Origin: Enterovibrio qingdaonensis
Lineage (GTDB): Bacteria > Pseudomonadota > Gammaproteobacteria > Enterobacterales > Vibrionaceae
Direction of reading: 5' to 3'
Length of the DNA stretch: 64,000 nucleotides
Assembly (NCBI RefSeq): GCF_028683135.1
Contig: NZ_JAJUBB010000007.1
Location: 175,021 to 239,020, forward strand
The notes beneath the pieces are model-generated. The model was given only the letters and a program-made list of their open reading frames with translations. It did no database searches and was not told the origin of the DNA. This document shows positions 33,393 through 42,313 of the stretch, piece by piece. A program made the position numbers and the translations under genes. Numbering within the stretch: the first letter of the stretch is position 1; the number at the start of each line of letters is the position of its first letter.

Positions 33393-33950
33393 ATGAAAAA
33401 AGTAGGACTATATGCTGCAATGCTAGCGTTGGGGATGAGCACTGCTGCACAAGCTAATGAGGGTATCTATGTCGGTGCAAATGTTCTGTTTGGTGCCGAG
33501 ACTGAATTTGAGATATCAGGCTTTGCGGTTAGTGAAGGTGCCGATGTGGGGTTCGATTTCCTAGTCGGTTATCAAATGCCGCTTTCTGATTACGTGGATT
33601 TAGGGATGGAACTTGAGTTTCGTTCTTTTGGCGAGGCTAATTTCTCCAATGTGTTAACACTGGAAGGTTCGGCATTTTACTTCAACGCAAAACCCAAATT
33701 TTATGTGGACGATGCCAGAAGTTTCTATGTGGCAGGTTTAGTCGGTTTTGGTTCTATGGATATAGAATTGAAGACAGCGACCGATTCGGCGAGTGACTCT
33801 GACTCCAGTATTCAATTTGGTGTCGAAGCGGGGTACGAGATGGAGTCTGGTTTGGGTTTGAGTCTCGGTTATAAGTCTGCAACTGCCGAGATTCAAACCA
33901 TCGATTTCACGACGGATGGGTTTTATGCGGGTGTAAGCTACCGTTTTTAA
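33393..33950 (+). CDS. Small outer-membrane beta-barrel protein
   Basis: The 185-residue protein has a signal peptide ('MKKVGLYAAMLALGMSTAAQA') and a mature part of alternating hydrophobic/polar strands, such as 'GIYVGANVLFGAETEF', 'FVAGLVGFGSMDIEL'-like and 'GLGLSLGYKSATAEI'. It ends '...GFYAGVSYRF', with a C-terminal Phe as in BAM-inserted barrels. The size fits an 8-stranded OmpA/OmpX/OmpW-like barrel; no ligand or specific family is certain. It is a single gene with a perfect palindrome just downstream. Confidence 0.8.
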   Translation: MKKVGLYAAMLALGMSTAAQANEGIYVGANVLFGAETEFEISGFAVSEGADVGFDFLVGYQMPLSDYVDLGMELEFRSFGEANFSNVLTLEGSAFYFNAKPKFYVDDARSFYVAGLVGFGSMDIELKTATDSASDSDSSIQFGVEAGYEMESGLGLSLGYKSATAEIQTIDFTTDGFYAGVSYRF

Positions 33951-33969
33951 ACCATTATAGTTAAAGAGA

Positions 33970-33995
33970 AAATGGGGAAAGCGCTTTCCCCATTT
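33970..33995. terminator. Perfect 26-bp palindrome after the OMP gene
   Basis: AAATGGGGAAAGC followed directly by its exact complement (centre between 33982 and 33983). It lies 20 bp after the OMP stop and would make a long stem in RNA, but lacks a good T-run (only TTTAT). Its core GAAAGCGCTTTC is identical to the operator-like palindrome at 19758-19769. Confidence 0.6.
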
Positions 33996-34195
33996 ATAGT
34001 ATTAGTGTTTTCTCATATAGGTGCCCCACCTATAAGACATATAATGAAAAAAAATATGTCCACACGACTTTATTATTAGTTTCATCTCATGCTTATTGAT
34101 TAGTACTTAATTAATCATGTATCTCTAATACAAACGCCAAAAAATTAGACTACATTTACCTATGTTGTTAAAAATATAATAAAGCGGGAGGTTGG

Positions 34196-34690
34196 ATGTA
34201 TTCTCGCATTAATACAGTTTTATTGGTTGGCATATGTATCTTTCATTCGGGAACAGCATCAGCTGTTTCAGAATCATTATCGATGACGATATCTGGTGAG
34301 ATAGCGTCGCGGTGTGATATCAAGTTAAATGCTGGAAATATCGTCAATATAACGGAGAATAAGCAACATTCTCTTCCGTTTGTTGTGGATTGTAACCAGC
34401 CATTTGCAATGTCAGTCTCTTCAAGATCCGGCGGTCTAAAGTTGACCAGCGACACGAGTGAAAAGCCCAGTTTCTACGACCTAAATATACTTGTGTCTAG
34501 TGTGGGCATTAATAGCACGTTTAATAGTAAAGATTTACTTTCCCCTCAATATGTTAATGGTTCTAATGTTATTCCTTTTATCTCAGAAGGTGAGTTAAGA
34601 ATAACGTTGATAGATAAACTATTTTTTGCGGGAGAGTATTTGGATGTCATTACTATTGATGTATCGCCGTCAATTAACGACGCATATTAA
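34196..34690 (+). CDS. Fimbrial subunit-like secreted protein (minor pilin)
   Basis: The 164-residue protein has a signal peptide (1-23, 'GTASA') and a beta-rich mature part with a cysteine pair (C near 41 and 66, 'SRCDIKLNAG' and 'VVDCNQPF'), the pattern of chaperone-usher pilin and spore-coat-U-like subunits. GGGAGG just before the ATG supports the start. It is the first gene of the fimbrial cluster, 93 bp upstream of a second, better-conserved pilin. It is probably a minor subunit or terminator of the pilus. Similarity is by overall pattern only. Confidence 0.65.
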   Translation: MYSRINTVLLVGICIFHSGTASAVSESLSMTISGEIASRCDIKLNAGNIVNITENKQHSLPFVVDCNQPFAMSVSSRSGGLKLTSDTSEKPSFYDLNILVSSVGINSTFNSKDLLSPQYVNGSNVIPFISEGELRITLIDKLFFAGEYLDVITIDVSPSINDAY

Positions 34691-34783
34691 CGAAATACAA
34701 GTTTCTGCACTCAAGCAGATAATTCGGCTGAAGAAGGTTTTTTAGTCGATACACGTAAGTTAAAAAAACTCTTGGAGAAAATT

Positions 34784-35275
34784 ATGAAAAGGCTAGTTCT
34801 CGTAACAATGTCCGCCTCTGCGCTGTTTGCTGCAGCGTCTTATGCTGCACCACAGTCTGTTCAGGTATCAGGTAATGTCGACCCAATTTGTGCGGTAACA
34901 GGTTTGCATGCCTCTACAAACCTTCATGTTGGTCAGTTGAATGCCGGGTCTCCGACCACGGGTACCGTTACTGATGTTACCGTACAGTGTAACTACGCCT
35001 CGGGTGCGACCGTGACATTGACAAGTACCAATCAAGGCTTGAAAAGCACTGACCCATCTTCAAGCATTTTGCTTGATTACACCGCGTCGCTTGATATGGG
35101 TGGTAGCCCAGTGGCCTTAGATACTTCGACGGCTACTAGTGCGTCTGCGAATTATGCGGGTTCCACCGCGCTGGCAGCTGGGGTTACGAGTGATTTGGAC
35201 ATCAGCGTACCTACTGGCACCGTGTTTGCCGGTGATTACACTGACACCTTAACGATCACCGTTGCTCAGCAATAG
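34784..35275 (+). CDS. Major fimbrial subunit (chaperone-usher pilin)
   Basis: The 163-residue protein has a signal peptide (to 'AAASYA') and a mature beta-sandwich rich in Thr, Ser and Ala. It has a cysteine pair ('DPICAVTG' and 'VQCNYASG') and a C-terminal 'GDYTDTLTITV' strand, the shape of a pilin donor-strand acceptor. ATG 34784 is preferred to the TTG at 34772 because GGAG lies 6 bp before it. Its composition and the hairpin behind it suggest that this is the abundant shaft subunit. Confidence 0.8.
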   Translation: MKRLVLVTMSASALFAAASYAAPQSVQVSGNVDPICAVTGLHASTNLHVGQLNAGSPTTGTVTDVTVQCNYASGATVTLTSTNQGLKSTDPSSSILLDYTASLDMGGSPVALDTSTATSASANYAGSTALAAGVTSDLDISVPTGTVFAGDYTDTLTITVAQQ

Positions 35276-35284
35276 ATAGATGTG

Positions 35285-35306
35285 CAGGGAGGCGTATGCC
35301 TCCCTG
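35285..35306 (+). terminator. Intra-operon hairpin after the major pilin gene
   Basis: CAGGGAGGC (35285-35293) pairs perfectly with GCCTCCCTG (35298-35306) over a GTAT loop, 10 bp after the pilin stop. The weak T tract suggests partial termination or protection of the upstream mRNA, which would keep pilin expression above that of the chaperone and usher genes. Confidence 0.65.
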
Positions 35307-35334
35307 TGTCATTTTGCGAAGTAGGAGCCTCTAG

Positions 35335-36051
35335 ATGATGAAGATTCTGCTGTTTAGGTTAACGCTATTTGTGGGACTGGTCTTTTCAAGCCAATCGAGT
35401 GCTTATCAAGTTAAACCCATGATTGCTGAGATGACGCCGCTCGGAAAAGGCGCGCAAATGTCGATGCGAATCGACAATACAAACGACTTTCCTCTGACTG
35501 TTGAATTGGTACCGCTTTCATTAAAAATGGACAGTGCAGGGGCAGAAACGCTACAGCCGGCAGATGACGATTTGCTCGTTATTCCTGTTACCGCCGTTAT
35601 TGCACCCGGGAAATCCCAATCTGTCATGGTTCGATACATTGGTGACCCCGAGATAAAACAATCAAAAGCTTATCGAATTTCGGTGCGTCAGCAGAATGTG
35701 CTTCGGGGCGAGGATCAGGATTTGGATATCGGATTGCTGATGCGCTTTGATACCTTGATGAATGTGAAGCCCGAGAATACCGCGCCAAAATTGTCTGTAA
35801 AAAGCCTGAAAAAAGGCAAGCATGACTGGTTAGTTGAAGTCGCCAATCAGGGAGACAGCTATGGGCGGATTAATGACACCGTTTGGACACTAAAAGATGG
35901 TAGTAAAACGCACGTAATTCGTGGTGGAGAATTTCGTGAGTACATCGTTGGAACCTTAGTGCTGCCGCATTCGTCACGTGTTTTCCCTATGAAGCCAGTC
36001 AAAGGGTTCTCCCCGAACAGTACGTCGATCGAAATTTCCAATTTGGAGTGA
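35335..36051 (+). CDS. Periplasmic fimbrial chaperone (PapD-like), first
   Basis: This 238-residue protein has a signal peptide and the two-domain immunoglobulin-like form of PapD chaperones. The first domain contains 'MSMRIDNTNDFPLTVELVPLSLK' and the conserved G1-strand region 'VIPVTAVIAPGKSQSVMVRYIG', followed by 'KAYRISVRQ'. It should bind pilin subunits in the periplasm and deliver them to the usher. AGGAG at 35323-35327 supports the first of two adjacent ATGs. A second chaperone gene follows 9-12 bp downstream. Confidence 0.85.
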   Translation: MMKILLFRLTLFVGLVFSSQSSAYQVKPMIAEMTPLGKGAQMSMRIDNTNDFPLTVELVPLSLKMDSAGAETLQPADDDLLVIPVTAVIAPGKSQSVMVRYIGDPEIKQSKAYRISVRQQNVLRGEDQDLDIGLLMRFDTLMNVKPENTAPKLSVKSLKKGKHDWLVEVANQGDSYGRINDTVWTLKDGSKTHVIRGGEFREYIVGTLVLPHSSRVFPMKPVKGFSPNSTSIEISNLE

Positions 36052-36063
36052 TTCATTCCCTTG

Positions 36064-36747
36064 ATGCATATGAAGCCGTTTTGCATTCTTCTCGCACTGT
36101 TGTCCTTTGAACTTACAGCCTTGACGATCACTCCCACGGTGTTGGAGATCAGTACACAGCCAAAGATGTCGGCACAGATTCGGCTAGAAAACACGAGTTC
36201 CAAACAAACGCCTATCGAAGTCAGTGTTCGTCATTTGGTGTTTGATGATGGAGGGAGCTTCGTTGTCGAGGATGCTGAAAACACAGACTTGGTTGTGTTT
36301 CCGCCAGCCGCTGTTCTCGATGTTGGCGGCGTTCAAATCTTCAGGCTGCAATGGCTGGGGAATGCGAGCTTACCGCAGTCACAAAGCTTCTTTGTGCGCT
36401 TTACCCAACCTGCGCTTGAAATGCCAGAAATCATCGACGGGACGGGCAATGAGTCCGGCTCAGCATTGGCCATTGAAATTCATTATAACGCGCTAATACA
36501 TCTTTCATCCCCTTCGCAGAAACCGGATTTGACGCTACGTGTTTCAAGCGAGGGTGTGGCGACACTGACAAACCGAGGTGACCGTTACACATTTCTCAGT
36601 CGGTTTCGTTTTTTACATCAGACTAAACACGTTCTAGAAATGCCAGAGACGTTGTTTGGTGAACGCTTTATTCCTCCCAATACTTCCGTGGTGTTGGATT
36701 CTGTGTCATCGGTAGTTCCGGGTATATATGTGGGCGAATCGCGATGA
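36064..36747 (+). CDS. Periplasmic fimbrial chaperone (PapD-like), second
   Basis: The product has about 227 residues, a signal peptide, and PapD-like strands ('ISTQPKMSAQIRLENTSSKQTPIEVSVRHLVF', 'VVFPPAAVLDVGGVQIFRLQWLG', 'QSFFVRFTQP'). It differs clearly from the first chaperone, so the two probably serve different subunits, for example shaft and tip. ATG 36064 is taken, though a TTG at 36061 and ATG at 36070 are also possible. Its stop overlaps the usher ATG by four bases, so they are coupled. Confidence 0.8.
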   Translation: MHMKPFCILLALLSFELTALTITPTVLEISTQPKMSAQIRLENTSSKQTPIEVSVRHLVFDDGGSFVVEDAENTDLVVFPPAAVLDVGGVQIFRLQWLGNASLPQSQSFFVRFTQPALEMPEIIDGTGNESGSALAIEIHYNALIHLSSPSQKPDLTLRVSSEGVATLTNRGDRYTFLSRFRFLHQTKHVLEMPETLFGERFIPPNTSVVLDSVSSVVPGIYVGESR

Positions 36748-39200
36748 AAAAGACGATTCAAACGACGTGCATATTGCTCGTGTGTGTGGCGTACATCTCA
36801 TTCGCTACTGGTAGCCAAAAACTGAATCCCACAGGGCGTGATATTTCACTGACATCTTTGTTGAGGGTAAGCGACAGCGTTATCGGTGAAACGGAGATTA
36901 CCATAACGGCAGACGACGAAATTTTATTGCCCAAAGCGTCAACATTGATCCTTTTGGAGTCGATGTTGATGCCATCAACACTAGAAAAGTTGGGAAGACA
37001 AGGGAACGCGACGTTGCTTTCACAGAAGGATTTTCAGCAAGTTGGGCTGGATCTGTCATTCGATTTTTCCAGTTTAGAAAGCGTTATCGCGATCCCGAGT
37101 GAACAGATGAAAACTCAGCAGCTTTCAATGGCAGAAAAACCGCCCAGTACTGCATTCATCGCGCCCCACGCATTCAATGGCTATTTAAACGCTGCCGTGT
37201 CTAACTCTCTGGTTCAGAGAGTCGGAAATGATGAAAGTAAGCAGAGCAACTATCACCATCGATTCGATGCTGGGTTGAATTATAAGAGGCTGACGCTTGA
37301 GTATGAGTCTACATATGACGATCTAGACGGATTGGAAGGCGTTTACGCGCGACAAGGAACGCGCCTTAATGTTGATTTCCCGACGTACGGCACAAGGTTG
37401 GTTCTAGGAGATATGTTTAATACTGGCACCTTGTTTCAAGACAGTGTTGATGTGATGGGCATTGGCATTGCCAGAGATTTTTCTCTTATTCCTACGCGGA
37501 ATGTTAGGCCTAAAGCGTCACAGTCTTTTACGTTGACGCGTACGTCTAATGTCGATGTGGTTGTTGACGGTGCTGTGGTGCAGAGGTTTACGTTAAACGC
37601 AGGCACTTACAATCTCAATGATATCCCGATCGCGCAGGGTATCAATGACATCGAATTGGTTATCACCGATGCGTCAGGACAGGAGGAAAGGGTCAGTTTT
37701 TCCGTGGCGACGGGGAATGATCTGTTGGCGGCTGGGGAATACGAATATGCATTTTTGGTCGGCGCACCGACTGAGTTTCGTGACGATGAGCTGCAGTACG
37801 ATACGGAACAACGAATTCTATCCGGCTACGTTGATGTAGGTGTTGCACCATGGCTGACGTTGGGGATTAACGCTCAAAAGCGCGATTCACTTTATCAGTA
37901 TGGCGGTTCGGCATTGGTGGCGTCATCGCTAGGGGTCACTGAAGTTATAGCCAGCCACAGTGAGCATCCCATTTTAGGAAGAGGAACGGCGTACCGTATT
38001 GCTCACGATATGGAGATTGCTGACGAACTCTCTTGGCTGACGCAAGTGAGCTTTCTTTACGATTTTACGAGTCCCAATTTCTCAGGTGTCGAATCACTGG
38101 ATAACAATACCGCGCCATTAAACTCAGTCAGGCACTTTGGCTCCTTCTTTGCGTCGTTTGATGTGAACCCGGCACTGCGCTCTGCCGTGTCATTGACCTA
38201 TTCCAAAGGTGATGGAGAAACAAACAACTATTGGTCAGTCAGTCCCAGCGTTACTGGCGCACTCTTCCAAACCAAGGCAACGTGGAGCACGCGTGTGGAC
38301 TATCAAAAATACCGTTCGGGTGATGATGAGTTCTGCACGACATTTACGGTGAGTTGGCCAATTGGCGAAACAACGAGAGTAGTCAGTCGTATTCAGAATG
38401 AAAATAACTTCGCCGGGTTAGATATCAGTTATCGCGAGGGAGTGGGGAATACTGAGGGTATTTCGGCTTTTGCGTCAATTGAACGAGATGATGACCGCGA
38501 CGCAAATATCAATGGTTCAGTGGATTACACAGGAAACCGCTTTCAGGCCAGAGCCGATCATTTTACGCGATTTGACAGTCTGAGCGAAGACACTCGTAGC
38601 CACAATACACGGCTCCAGCTTTCCAGTGCAGTTGCGTTTTCGGGGTCAAAAGTCGCGGTAGGTCGCGAAGTGGGCGAAGCGTTTGCGATAGTGACGAAGC
38701 ATAAAAGCCTTTCTGATAACACGGTTGAAATTGACCCTTCGACCACTGACGGTTTTGCGCGGGTGGTGAGCGATTCTCCAGCTAACGTGTTGATCCCAGA
38801 TTTGACAGCCTACAACCCGCAATATGTGAGTTTTAACGTGGAAAATCTGCCTCCTGGCTACGATCTTGGTGAAGGCGTTTTCTCGGTAAATCCGGGTTAC
38901 AAACAAGGGTACCAGTTCACGATAGGATCGGATGCCGTTATCACTGCATTAGGCGTACTCAGGTTTGCAGGTAGCGAAGAACCGGTTCCGTTGACGGTGG
39001 GAGAGGCAGTGTATCTTGATGACAATCAGATCAAACCTTTGGAGTTTTTCACCAATCGAAAAGGACGTTTTGCCATATCGGGCATGCGCCCTGGAACGTA
39101 TAGGCTTGTGTTAAAAACCAACCCAAGAAAAGACATAGACGTCACGATCGCTGACAACGGTGATACGTTAATGCGTCTGGGAGAGTTATATGTGGAATAG
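36744..39200 (+). CDS. Outer-membrane fimbrial usher
   Basis: This 818-residue protein has a signal peptide, an N-terminal subunit-binding domain, and a 24-strand barrel region beginning about residue 130 ('FNGYLNAAVSNSLVQRV'). The plug-type segment 'SNVDVVVDGAVVQRFTLNAGTYNLNDIPIAQGINDIELVITDASG' is highly typical of ushers, and a C-terminal domain with 'RFAISGMRPGTYRLVLKTNP' follows. It forms the pore through which chaperone-bound subunits are polymerised. It starts inside the second chaperone gene and overlaps the tip gene by 11 bp. Length is normal for the family. Confidence 0.92.
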   Translation: MKKTIQTTCILLVCVAYISFATGSQKLNPTGRDISLTSLLRVSDSVIGETEITITADDEILLPKASTLILLESMLMPSTLEKLGRQGNATLLSQKDFQQVGLDLSFDFSSLESVIAIPSEQMKTQQLSMAEKPPSTAFIAPHAFNGYLNAAVSNSLVQRVGNDESKQSNYHHRFDAGLNYKRLTLEYESTYDDLDGLEGVYARQGTRLNVDFPTYGTRLVLGDMFNTGTLFQDSVDVMGIGIARDFSLIPTRNVRPKASQSFTLTRTSNVDVVVDGAVVQRFTLNAGTYNLNDIPIAQGINDIELVITDASGQEERVSFSVATGNDLLAAGEYEYAFLVGAPTEFRDDELQYDTEQRILSGYVDVGVAPWLTLGINAQKRDSLYQYGGSALVASSLGVTEVIASHSEHPILGRGTAYRIAHDMEIADELSWLTQVSFLYDFTSPNFSGVESLDNNTAPLNSVRHFGSFFASFDVNPALRSAVSLTYSKGDGETNNYWSVSPSVTGALFQTKATWSTRVDYQKYRSGDDEFCTTFTVSWPIGETTRVVSRIQNENNFAGLDISYREGVGNTEGISAFASIERDDDRDANINGSVDYTGNRFQARADHFTRFDSLSEDTRSHNTRLQLSSAVAFSGSKVAVGREVGEAFAIVTKHKSLSDNTVEIDPSTTDGFARVVSDSPANVLIPDLTAYNPQYVSFNVENLPPGYDLGEGVFSVNPGYKQGYQFTIGSDAVITALGVLRFAGSEEPVPLTVGEAVYLDDNQIKPLEFFTNRKGRFAISGMRPGTYRLVLKTNPRKDIDVTIADNGDTLMRLGELYVE

Positions 39201-40059
39201 GCTACTTCTTCTCACTTGGGGGCTTCTCTTTTCGGCACAGGTTACCGCTGATATGTGCGAAGCGTCGGTACTGAGTTTGGAACCGACAACGAGTTCCAAC
39301 ATCTATGATGTGTTCGCGACGGGCAGCTACCCGCTCAGGCAGCAATTTAAAGTGAGAGCGTCAATATCTGAAGGGTGTAAGACGGTAGTGGTACTCGATC
39401 TGGAAGATGACCTATCAGCACTGTCTAACGCCCAAAGAGCGGAGATGCGGTTTGAATGGTATTCAGCTCAAGGACAATTGCAGGCAAATAAATGGCTGAT
39501 TCATCTCGATAGTGAAAACAGCGAAGCAATGTTTGAGTTTCGCTTCGTGGGGGGCCAGTGGCTGGACGCCGGGACGTATATCAATGTATTGAGAGCGTCG
39601 TTGTTTAAAGAAAACTCAGCGATGGAAATGGACCAAATGACCTTAAACGTTGAGGCATCAGTCCTGCCTAGTGCACGCATCCAATTTTACGGATTATCGC
39701 AGCGACATTATAACCTAGATTTGGGGTCGCTTAACTCAAACAAAATCATCAATCATGCGCCCCGCCTTTGGGTAGAAAGCACCGCGCCTTATGCGCTCTC
39801 GGTTGACTCACAATATGACGGTAAGCTTCGTCACCAGTCTCAAAACTCAAAATGGGATTTAGATTATCAAATGCTTATTGCCAATGAGCCGATCCCACTG
39901 GATGGGACTGAGCGGCGATGGACACGAAACCATTCCACAGATGGAACGCCGCTGCCGATTCAAATTATTATTGGGGACACGGACAGGAAGGCAGGTGGTC
40001 AGTATAGTGATACGCTGCATATCTACATAGCCCCGAGTCTTTCCTTAGCCCCTCAATAA
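39190..40059 (+). CDS. Probable fimbrial tip/adhesin protein
   Basis: The 289-residue protein has a signal peptide (to 'SAQVTA') and a cysteine near the mature N-terminus. A first domain of unknown type (about 20-170) precedes a second beta-sandwich domain (about 175-285) with 'LDLGSLNSN', 'LWVESTAPYALSVDSQYDGKL' and the C-terminal 'GGQYSDTLHIYIAP', which resembles the pilin end strand. A two-domain last gene after the usher is the usual place for a tip adhesin. Its receptor is unknown. It is coupled to the usher by an 11-bp overlap. Confidence 0.72.
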   Translation: MWNRLLLLTWGLLFSAQVTADMCEASVLSLEPTTSSNIYDVFATGSYPLRQQFKVRASISEGCKTVVVLDLEDDLSALSNAQRAEMRFEWYSAQGQLQANKWLIHLDSENSEAMFEFRFVGGQWLDAGTYINVLRASLFKENSAMEMDQMTLNVEASVLPSARIQFYGLSQRHYNLDLGSLNSNKIINHAPRLWVESTAPYALSVDSQYDGKLRHQSQNSKWDLDYQMLIANEPIPLDGTERRWTRNHSTDGTPLPIQIIIGDTDRKAGGQYSDTLHIYIAPSLSLAPQ

Positions 40060-40191
40060 ACGTGCAAGGCAGCGAGACTATCGATGTACCAAACCGCGAT
40101 TCTTCTTCACTCAGGTCTTATTGAATAGTCAAATACGCGGTCAGTTAGCCACTATACTCCCTTCAAGAATACAGCGTGGAGTGGTGAGACA

Positions 40192-41403
40192 TTGAAGTGG
40201 GATAAAGCCCGAGGGGATAAGTTTCTTTCCTTGCTATTGTACCTAAGACATATCTTTATCGCGGGTCTGGTTTTTATCAACGGAGTAGTTATTTTCCGCG
40301 CAGTGTGGGGCCAGAAGCTCGACCTAGTAGCATTATTCAATATTAAAAATTTCACCAATATTGATTGGGCACACGCCGCCAACGGACCTTGGTTATTGCT
40401 TGGTTTGTTCCTAATGCTGAATGCTTTGGGGCTGCTCTTTCGGGCGCGGGTCGCTTGGGCGGTAAGCCTTATCCTGCTCATTATTGCGTTTACCTTCAAT
40501 TGGCACTTTTTCCCTAATCTCGGGAAGCATTTGTATTTAAGTGCCGGCACGGCGGTATTGCTACTGGTTTTAGGGAAAGACTTTCATCGCTCCAGCGCAA
40601 CGGCTGGGGGTATTGCCGCGTTTATCAGCTTTGCGGTATTACTTTTCTATTCTACTTACGGTGCATTGTATTTCGGTGGCGGATTTCATCCAGGGATCCA
40701 CGATCTGATGACCGCGTTTTACTTCTCCATGGTGACGATGACAACGGTAGGTTATGGCGACATCATTCCGCAAACTGAGGCAGCAAGGCTGTTTACCATC
40801 TCTGTCATTATTGCTGGCATCACTGTCTTTGCGACATCACTGACCACCGTCTTTGGGCCGATTATCCGTGGCGGTTTAAATAAACTGGTAAAAGGAGTTC
40901 AAAAGCCCATGAATCGAAAGAATCATTTTTTGGTCTGTGGTACATCAGTGCTTGCGACAAGCACGGTTTGGCAGTTATCTAAGCGAGATATGCCCGTCAC
41001 CTTGCTTACTATTGAAGATGAAGACAAGTTTCCGAGTATTGAGCAGCGAATTGGACGGAAAATCGATATCTTATCGGGGGACAGCACAGACAGCGAGTTT
41101 CTAAAAGAAGCAGGTGCAGAGCAATGCAAAGCGGTATTGGCATTGACTGAAGACGATGCCACGAATGCGTTTATTGTCCTTTCAGTAAAATCCATTTCGC
41201 CGGACATAAAAGTGGTCGCTGCGGTGAATGATGCCAAAAACCTAAACAAGGTGAAGCAGGTGAATGCGGATGTCGTGATTTCTCCGCAACTGTTCGGCAG
41301 TAAAATTCTGGCAAGCGTGTTATCAGGTGAATCAATTAGTAACGAACAGTTACTCGATATGCTATTGGGGTCGGGCAAAGGGCTGATGAAAGAAGATATT
41401 TAG
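40192..41403 (+). CDS. kch: Voltage-gated potassium channel Kch
   Basis: This 403-residue membrane protein has several N-terminal helices, the pore helix with selectivity filter TTVGYGD at residues 184-190, the inner helix 'ARLFTISVIIAGITVFATSL', 'FGPIIRGGLNKLVKG', and a cytoplasmic RCK/TrkA-N domain from about 242 ('HFLVCGTSVLATSTVWQL'). Similarity in pattern to Escherichia coli Kch is very strong over the whole length. It conducts K+ under RCK control. The start is TTG at 40192; GGAG and GGTGAG lie upstream, and no in-frame ATG occurs for 70 codons. It appears monocistronic. Confidence 0.92.
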   Translation: MKWDKARGDKFLSLLLYLRHIFIAGLVFINGVVIFRAVWGQKLDLVALFNIKNFTNIDWAHAANGPWLLLGLFLMLNALGLLFRARVAWAVSLILLIIAFTFNWHFFPNLGKHLYLSAGTAVLLLVLGKDFHRSSATAGGIAAFISFAVLLFYSTYGALYFGGGFHPGIHDLMTAFYFSMVTMTTVGYGDIIPQTEAARLFTISVIIAGITVFATSLTTVFGPIIRGGLNKLVKGVQKPMNRKNHFLVCGTSVLATSTVWQLSKRDMPVTLLTIEDEDKFPSIEQRIGRKIDILSGDSTDSEFLKEAGAEQCKAVLALTEDDATNAFIVLSVKSISPDIKVVAAVNDAKNLNKVKQVNADVVISPQLFGSKILASVLSGESISNEQLLDMLLGSGKGLMKEDI

Positions 41404-41416
41404 TCATAGCATGACG

Positions 41417-42304
41417 TTATCGATGCCGCTGTCCATATAAGGTGTAGGTAACGAGCGTCAGTAAAATGATACCAGCACCCAGTGCGACCGATGCCGTAGG
41501 TGCCTCTCCCAGAATTAACCACACCAGAAGCGGCCCGAAAAGTATCTCTAGTAATAGAATCAGGCTGGCTTCCGCGGCAGGAAGGTAACGTGGACCAAGG
41601 TTGATAAACAAAAACGAACAAGGAAGAACCACGCCGCAGAGTAAGAAAACGTACAACCCATGCAGTGGCGTAAGCGCAAAAGGGTCTGCACCAGCAAACA
41701 GCGCAATGCCTGCCGTAAACAAGCCGCCATAAATAAGAAAAACCGTCGCGTATTTTGCTTGCGTTTTTCGGAGCATGATCAGGTAAACGGACATCGAGAG
41801 GGCCGTGACCAAAGCAAGTGAATCGCCTTTCAATTCAGCTTGTGTGGGTTGGTAGCCGAAAACCAGCCAGATACCGCCGACAGAAACAAGAATCGCGATG
41901 ATGGTTGAAAGCGAAAGTCGCTCTTTAAGGAAAAAGAAGGCTAATACTGCGGTGATAAGCGGGGCGGTATTGGCAATCACCAATGTACTGGTGACTTGCG
42001 TGTTATCGAGTGAGAAAACAAAGCAAATAGTCGAAGCTGCAATCAGGGTTGCCGTGAGCAATGTGCTTAATGCAGGCTTTACAAAATGGTCTTCAAGCAC
42101 ACGCTTGTCCGTGCGCCATTGAACCAACAAATAGACCAAAGAGGGTAGCAGCCCGCGCCAAAAAATGAGCGTCCATGGGTCACTGTCAATTAAGCGGACA
42201 AGCAGACTGTCGAAGCTTAATATCATCACACCAATTAGCGTGTATACGCGGCCCTTGGTTTCATCTTGCATGTGTGAAAGCTGTTGGTTGAAGGCTCCGA
42301 ACAT
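41417..42304 (-). CDS. EamA/DMT-family inner-membrane transporter
   Basis: The 295-residue protein has ten hydrophobic helices in two EamA halves: 'GVMILSFDSLLVRLIDSDPWTLIFWRG' and 'VLAFFFLKERLS' in the first, 'AEASLILLLEILFGPLLVWLILGEAP' in the second. It is the third DMT-type transporter of the window and is not closely similar to the other two. The substrate is unknown. It lies 9 bp after the APC permease gene in the same direction, so the two are probably co-transcribed. Confidence 0.88.
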   Translation of the reverse strand: MFGAFNQQLSHMQDETKGRVYTLIGVMILSFDSLLVRLIDSDPWTLIFWRGLLPSLVYLLVQWRTDKRVLEDHFVKPALSTLLTATLIAASTICFVFSLDNTQVTSTLVIANTAPLITAVLAFFFLKERLSLSTIIAILVSVGGIWLVFGYQPTQAELKGDSLALVTALSMSVYLIMLRKTQAKYATVFLIYGGLFTAGIALFAGADPFALTPLHGLYVFLLCGVVLPCSFLFINLGPRYLPAAEASLILLLEILFGPLLVWLILGEAPTASVALGAGIILLTLVTYTLYGQRHR

Positions 42305-42313
42305 TGACCGCGT

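Noticed and set aside
33170..33442. 90-codon minus-strand frame before the OMP gene
   Set aside because: It overlaps the signal-peptide region of the OMP gene and has no protein-like features.
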